Shown here: positions 57,421-64,000 of the stretch, piece by piece
Layout: each line of letters begins with the position of its first letter
Numbering within the stretch: position 1 is the first letter of the stretch
NCBI RefSeq assembly: GCF_041146795.1
Contig: NC_135170.1
Location: forward strand, 1,210,326 to 1,274,325
Direction: 5' to 3'
Length of the DNA stretch: 64,000 nt
From: Maylandia zebra
Taxonomy: Eukaryota > Chordata > Actinopteri > Cichliformes > Cichlidae
The notes under the pieces: generated by a model
Told to the model about the DNA's origin: nothing
Seen by the model: the letters and a program-made list of their open reading frames with translations, nothing else
Databases searched by the model: none
Program-made: the position numbers and the translations under genes

Positions 57421-60400
57421 CAACAACAACATAGATGCTCTCACTAGTCCACTTTACCCTCTAATCACATCTCTGACATCTGCAGGTTGCTCCATAGAGA
57501 CTCTTGTGCAATGCCAGGTGTTTGTGTTTGTCTGTAGGTACACATTAGATATGACCATAGACGCACACACACAAGTGAACACAGCAGCACAGATGGTTTC
57601 CACCTGCTTCCCTCTTTCTTCACACAACTGTGAGGATGATGAAGAGGTTTCAGGACGAGGTGGTCAGCAAGCACAGGATAAAGCAGGGCCATGAAACTCT
57701 CTGGTGCAGCAGATGTTTAATCAGACTCAGCTTTAGGCTTCTTTTCCCACCTGGCAGCAAAGTAACAGCTTCACTAATGTGAACAGTCACAATGTTAAAC
57801 GTTTCTATATCTTCATATATTTTTATCTGTTGATGCTGCAGAATAAAGTCTGTTAACAGAGTGCAGGATGTGTAGAGCAGGTCCAGCTCTCCCTTTACTG
57901 TGTCCACTTTCATCAGCCCCTGTGAAGTGACACAGAGTGCATGTGTGTCTGTCAGCTGTTGTTTGTTGTGAAGGATGGAACAAATGAACACACACTTTTA
58001 GAGAAATCTGAAAAAGCAACACGTGCTTGGGCTCCTTCTGTGCTCGTCTTCATTAATGCTGATCTTTCTTTCCTGTTTGTTCTTTGGCACAAGCTTCAGT
58101 CTTTTCTCCCAGGGCTCCTTCACACTTAGAAACACACCTACATTCATTTATACACAAACATCATGAAACAAAGGCTTTGTGAAAGAGGACACGAGATCCT
58201 CTCTGAACAGCACATTCATATCAAACACAGGACTGAACAGGATATACTGAGTCTGTGCTGTTTTCATTGTTACTTGCTGAGTATTTTTCCAGTGTTTGAA
58301 ATGTGACTCAAGTCTGATTCTTCTACTGTGTGTGAACTCTAAGCAGCTGCATTAAACAGCTGCTTTTCAAACCAGGCTCAATCCTATGACTCTGTGAATG
58401 TAAACTTTTGTCACCTGCATGAATAACAATCCTTGATCTAGTCAGGACTGCAGTGCTCCTGTGATCCCAGCTTATAGATGGAGGCTAGCATGAGAGGCTC
58501 AGCAGCTAAAGCAGCACACCTGGGTCTCCCAGCCTATTAAAAGCAGCCCTTTGCTTCACCTGCTTCACTAAACATTATTATTATTATTTAAGCAGAGTGG
58601 TGTGATTGATGTAGGCATTGCTGTGTGACAGGAGGACTTTTCTTGAAACAGCTCGTGTGACGTGAGCTGACGTAAAAACAGTGATGTTAGCTTGATTCTC
58701 TTGGCTAAAACTATTTTAAAAAGAGGGTCAATCATGCAAATCTGCCAATAGAAGCCAAAGTTACAGCCCCTCAGAGTTTAAAGAGAAAAGGCCCGTTTCC
58801 AACACTCGGTTGTGCAAAGGGAAACAGGCCCACAGTGCCTGAGTGTGTGGGTAATTCTTCAAATAATATTCAAAAGCAAACATTTTTAAGCATGTAAATA
58901 AAATTCAATCATTTCTGCTCTTCAATACCTAAGAAATGAAAACTGGCAGATGGTCCCAAAATGTGAAACGCCTGGCTATCTGTGCATTTAGTGCTGCAAG
59001 TTTTCACTGTTTACCTTCAGAAGCATAAATCTGCACAGATAATGTTCATATGTGGATTCCTGGTTTTCTGCAGTTAATTGTGACCCAAAGCGTATTTTTA
59101 AAGTGGTTCCAGGCAATAAAGTCTAAAAATAAATACATCTACTTCCTTTTTCTGTGTTCCAGCCTCAGTGACTCTGACACAGTGCTGTAATATTTACACC
59201 TCTGATGAAAACAGAGTTTGTAGTTGCAGAGAAATACTCGACTCATTTTGGGCATTTACGAGCAGGAACCTCAGAAAGCCCCTCGCTGCTTCACTGGTTA
59301 AGAAGCAAAGCAAACATTAGTTCACAGTGATGTTAATTAAGGCCCAAAGTTTAGGAACGAACGTCAGCACTTCACTAATGAATGTAATGCTGATTCATGT
59401 GCTTGTTTTGTAATGTGCATGTTGTGCGTTGCTATTTCCCATATTCTTTGGCACTGATAGATGAAGAGTCTCAGGCAGGACCGAGGCTGCCAGCTGCTGA
59501 CAGTGAGCAGGGAGAGAGCAGCAGAAGCTGGGCAAGAGCAGGGCACCTTCAGCCCCCTTCATCAGTCAGAAATCATTTGGGTGTCTGTGTGAAATGTCTG
59601 ATTTTTAAAATCTTTTTGTAGACATATTTATTAAATGTTTAACAATTATATAGAAGAAAGACAATGTAAAGAACAAAACATGACAAAACCAAAATGAGTT
59701 GAAGTTATGAACTGTTTCTGAGAGACAAATAACACCAGGATCCTTTTTGTGTAGCTGACAGCTGGTAACTGTGCAGGGGCGGGTCTAGCAAAGTGTTGCC
59801 AGGGGGGCAGGTAGGGCATTAACAGGGAGAGGGGGGCACAAAGAAATACTTTTCTTTCTTATTCTCATTTAAAATGTCGAGCTTTTAATAAATAATTATC
59901 TGAATCTTACAACAAACGTTTTCATCTGATGTAAAATGTATAGAAATCCATTATTGTACATAGTCATTTTTTAGGGTCCCATCATAATTTCTTCAGAAGT
60001 AAGTACTGCATATGATGCCAGTGTTTCCCACATTTTCTAGATTCTGCACCAGTACTGTGTGTAAAATGCATCAAAAAGTCCGTTTGATTCTTTCTCAGCT
60101 GTCTTTCTGTCTCCTTTCACTTTTTAAAGGTTGCCATGTTAGAAAACATATTTTGCCCTGCCGTGCTGTTTATTGATGTGGCAAATGAAAGGTTTATGAA
60201 AACATATCTAAATCTGTCATCAGTAATCAGCAATGATCATGTCTCACCTCTAGTCTCTGTCTTAATGTCAGGTTTCCACCGTGTGTTGTAGATGTTCAGG
60301 AGGTTAACTCGACCAACAGTCTACTTCCTGTTTAGAATACCAGGACAGGGAGGATGGTGCAGGTTTAAGTTTATTAGACTGATGCATGTATACCAACAAG

Positions 60401-60697
60401 ACAGCGTCCATCACTGTGACAACAGCGTTTGTTTTCATTCAAAGGCTTCATGGTTTTTCCTTTAATACCTGGGGGGCCGGTCTCCAGTCAAAATGCCCGG
60501 GACCATTTTTTGTCCCAGTCCAGCCCTGGTGTCAGATCTGCATGCAGTGTCAATGAGACGATCAACAACAGATCAGACAAAACACTCAGGCGGACACTCC
60601 TCTGTAGAAGGAAACATGGAAAGTGTGAGGTAATCAGTGCACAACATCACTTTGTATTTCAGGCTGTTTTTATATAGAACTTCAGCACCAATGTAAA
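57421..60697. other. Gene-poor intergenic stretch, copy B
   Basis: Counterpart of 18661-21934. No gene recognised. Confidence 0.4.
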
Positions 60698-61430
60698 AGT
60701 TCTGGTTTGAGGAAGATGAAGAACATTTTCAGGAAGGATGCCGTCTGCAAGCAGAGCTGCTTGAACCTCAGCGCTGAGGTCCAGACTACTTCCTGTGAAG
60801 CCACGTGATGTAAATCTGCTGCTGTAACTTCACAGTTTACTGAAGCTAAATGCAACGTTACCATATAATCTGTTTTCAACAAAGGTTTCACTCCGTCCGG
60901 TGTTGATGGAATGATTCAGGCCGTACTCGTCAGGCTTCCCGTCGACCACACGCATTTCAGTCACAAACCCCGTGACTGACAACAAGGGAAACAGCAGAAG
61001 AAAAGATGTGGAAAATACTGGATGATGATGATGGAGGATTAACCGCGGTGGCTAAACTGTTTCCTGTCTTTGTGGGCGTACTCACAGGGAAGTTTCCAGG
61101 CACGTCAGTCTTGGTGGCTAAAGTCTCCATTTTCCAACATGTATCGCTACAGGTGCAAAGACACAACATTAATCATCAGTGTAAATATTTTAATGCTGTC
61201 CAAACGGTGTTTGCTTTGTCTGTCCTCTCGCGCTCACAGAGGAAACGAGGACGCCACCTTCAACCCATCTTCAGTTGGCTCAACCATGGCCGGACTTCCT
61301 GTTGGCTTTGTGACAGCAAACCACTTGAAATGAGAGCAAACTGCAGTCAAGCACCACTTACAGCAACCTGTGGACACGCAAATGGAAAGCACTGAGAATC
61401 ATACAGAAGCATAAGAGCTGTTTATGGTAA

Positions 61431-61529
<99 letters not shown>

Positions 61530-61992
61530 ACATGAATAACACACTGATGTATGTTAGTTTGATTTATGCCATATCTGAGAAAACAACTGCAGAATTTTAC
61601 ATCAAAGTTTCCAAAGCTGATGTTTTGTTGTTCACTCTGTTTTATATTCATATAGTTTGTTGTTTTTAAATCAGTGGACAAAATAAATATTATCACACAA
61701 AATCCAGGGTGAAACATAACCAAATAACCTAAATGGTGAAGTCATTATAGAAGTACATGTTGCAAAGGTCGGCCTCCTGTATAGACTGCTAAACTGTCTG
61801 GGGGGGCCCTGCCTGTCCTCGTTGGATAAGCTCCACCCCTTTTCCATAAGACGGAGACATTTGTATGAAAATAGATGGGCAGTAAAATAAAAAATATTAT
61901 GGATGACTCTGTAAATCAAAGTCGGCCTGAGGCAGAAGCAGAAACCATGAGGAGCACAGCACCACTCCCAGAAGGGCACGAAGTGAAGCCAT
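60698..61992 (-). pseudogene. Lipocalin (prostaglandin-D-synthase-like) gene remnant B1
   Basis: ATG 61992 opens the same signal peptide (MASLRALLGVVLCSSWFLLL). The GxW-type exon is at 61367-61238, DTCWKMETLATKTD at 61146-61086, the DEYGLNHSIN exon starts at 60975, and the LSAEVQAALLADGILPENV tail is near 60780. It has the same structural faults as A1, and the GT microsatellite between signal peptide and GxW exon is three times longer here. Apart from that, the exons are nearly identical to A1. Confidence 0.6.
61434..61528. repeat. (GT)n microsatellite, copy B (expanded)
   Basis: 95 bases uninterrupted, versus 30 in copy A. Confidence 0.95.
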
Positions 61993-62079
61993 AGCTGCTG
62001 AAGAGTGAAGACGTGATGATGGAGGAGATCACAGATGAAGATCTGCTGCCTGCTGACTCTTTATATAGAAGAGTGAGAC

Positions 62080-63727
62080 TATCTCCCCACCAGCAGCTGC
62101 ACTTATACAAACCCCAGGTGCTGGGATGGCTTTGAACATGTGACATTTTCTGCAAACACATGGACAGTTTCATAAGCACAAAGATTATTCCTGCAGCGGC
62201 AGAATCGTATCCACTGTGTGAGAGGTGAACGTCAGACAGTTCTTAGAAAATGTAGTTTCTCTTTAAGCTTTTAACGTCTCTTTTACCCCCATTTGTCTAA
62301 AACTACTTGACAGCCCTTCATGTCAGAGGTTTATTACCTGTGCAGGATGGAGCACATGGTCTCAGTCAGGCTGGACACGATCACTCCTACAGGAAGTAAA
62401 TGTGATTTTATTTCACCTGTGAAATGATGAAAAACAGCAGAATAGCTCACGCTAACAAACGGGTGTTGAAATGTTTCATTTTCTGCTGTTTCACAGGTCA
62501 AAAAGGGCGTCGAAGCAAACTGAAGCTGAGCTGCTGCTGCTGTTGTAGTGCAGCATCTGCTGTGTGCTTCATCAGAGAACCTTCTGTACACAGCAGACAG
62601 AGGCTGCTGCCACTGAAGTCCATCTGCTAGAGAGCTTTAAACACTGGTTATTGAAGTGGCTTTGATGATACTGATACACAGTCTTTGCTGCTGTCACAGG
62701 ACAGGGATCCACCAGGGAGTAGTTGTCAGGATAAAGAGCCTTCGCTTCTCTAAATATAAACTGGATACTTGTAGGAAACTTTGGGAAGCAGCATTTTTCC
62801 TCATATCGTCTAAACTGAAGTTAGCTCAGGTGCTTCTTCCATACTTGCTCTGCAGAAAGCCAAAGAGTTTGGAGCTCTGCAAACATTTGCAGCACAGCTG
62901 GATGTTTGTAACTTTGGTCACCTCTGTATCATCCCTCAGATTCTTTCTGCACAGCTTTGAAACCACGACAGCACGAGTGATGCTGAGGAGACGTCCAGTT
63001 TAAACAGACCTTTATTCCTGGAACACAAACACATGAAGTGATGCTGTTAAAGAAGAACATTTAATCGCACTAATGAATCAAGCATCTGTTTGTCTGTCAG
63101 TCTGTCAACAGTTCCTCTGATCGACTTCAGACTTGGTGGGTATTTTGTTTTTGCAGCGGTCAAAGTCGATCAGCGTGTTGCTTTGTCTGCTGTAAATCTG
63201 CCTGTACAAAGGGAAACATGCATGTTTTAGATGCAAACTCACAACATGGCTGCATTTTTGTGATTATGTGTATTTTATATTGATTTATTCTATTATGTTT
63301 TGTATATGAATCTTTACAAGTGTGTCGATACAAAGGCTTGATTAAAACAAAGGTCTCAGCTGTGCTGTTAGGGATGCTCTCATATTTGTTTCAAATGTAA
63401 TAAATCAAAGGATTTCAGGCTTTTCATCCTTTTTATTTGTTTGGTTCTAACAGCAGCTGGATAAAAACATGCAGGTGATGAATATAATTGTGTGATATTA
63501 TGAGCATTGTGAATAAAGAAAGAGCAGAGATAGTAAAAAGGAAACAGGTGATGGACGTGAGATTTTCAGAACAAAAGCTCCTCAGTGAGACGATCACCTG
63601 GACACAAGGTCAGGCAGCTGGGACTCATCTAGAGAGCAAAATGGAAAAGTGATCTGTGCAGAACATCACTGTTGATTGCAGTTATTTACATCAGACTTCT
63701 TCTCTGAGATAAGAGCACCGTTTGTGG
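62080..63727. other. Spacer between lipocalin remnants B1 and B2
   Basis: Counterpart of 23250-24889. A minus-strand exon candidate 62338-62386 (acceptor acttcctgtag, donor gtaata; VIVSSLTETMCSILHR) is complete only here. I cannot assign it to a gene. Confidence 0.35.
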
Positions 63728-64000
63728 GAAAGATGACAGTATTTCCAGGCTGGATGCTGTTTGCAGGGAGAACTGAATGAAAGTCTCCTGCACCTCAGCG
63801 CTGAGGTCCACACCTGTGAACACAGATGAGGTCAATCTGCTGCAGCACGTAGAGCTTTACTGATCAGCAGGTTCAAAGGATTCAGCAGAGCGTAGAGTCA
63901 GAGCTAAATGCCACATCACCATAGAGTTTGTTAACAACAGCTTTCTTTGCCCTTTGTCTCGATGGACTGAATCAGGGATACTCGTCATACTTCACCTCAA
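63728..64000 (-). pseudogene. Lipocalin remnant B2 (cut by window end)
   Basis: Counterpart of the first part of A2: LSAEVQETFIQFSLQT with the same frameshift, then the KLYGDVAFSSDS block, continuing past the window end. Confidence 0.55.

Larger units (their letters stand above)
40228..64000. repeat. Segmental duplication, copy B (runs off window end)
   Basis: Partner of 1563-25162. The left edge reads '..ccccctaacaaagggctc' where copy A reads '..cacaccgttacaaagggc', so homology starts at the A/C of 'acaaaggg'. Compared with copy A it has an extra base at about 42464, about 70 net extra bases in the pogo-like element, a 22-base insertion near 54913, a longer GT run, and 15 extra bases near 62333. 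Confidence 0.95.

Overview
This is vertebrate nuclear DNA, most likely from a teleost fish and plausibly a cichlid. Host genes are split into exons with GT-AG splice sites. The main immune gene has the teleost-type NLR layout (FISNA-NACHT-LRR-PRY/SPRY). DNA transposons of many fish superfamilies (hAT, pogo/Tigger, PIF-Harbinger, piggyBac-like, Tc1) and LINE/SINE debris fill the introns. The cichlid assignment is an inference from general familiarity; no search was run.

The dominant structure is one large direct duplication. Positions 1563-25162 (copy A) and 40228-64000 (copy B) align end to end at an offset of 38.67-38.84 kb, with roughly 1% substitutions and a handful of indels. Each copy holds, on the minus strand, an NLR gene followed upstream by decayed lipocalin genes. 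Copy B's NLR gene can be assembled completely: nine coding exons from 53650 down to 38223 whose lengths sum to 3228 bases, closing the frame at 1075 residues. Copy A's gene has the same first seven exons (14915-9557). Its PRY/SPRY end lies left of the window, because a PIF-Harbinger element (1-1560, continuing left) sits in the same intron exactly where A/B homology stops.

Layout: 1-1560 Harbinger element; 1613-4876 hAT element; 5190-6950 TAATGCTAA-type minisatellite carrying a SINE and a piggyBac-like insertion; 7316-8259 pogo-like element; 9557-14926 NLR gene A with its promoter region near 16600-16700; 17940-18660 LINE 3' end; 21935-26390 three lipocalin paralogues in decay; 26690-27110 Tc1 remnant; 30271-36599 a 6.3-kb element bounded by 13-bp inverted repeats. 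That element carries a four-finger C2H2/SAMD3-like gene lacking its middle, and it is itself hit by a pogo-like and a Harbinger element. 38223-38965 holds the PRY/SPRY exons of NLR gene B, 39698-40171 a compound TG microsatellite, and 40228-64000 copy B of the unit.

The NLR genes are presumed cytosolic innate sensors. The transposons are mostly non-autonomous or broken, and their target-site duplications give a readable insertion history. Whether the duplication is a true tandem segmental duplication or two unmerged haplotypes in the assembly cannot be settled from sequence alone.
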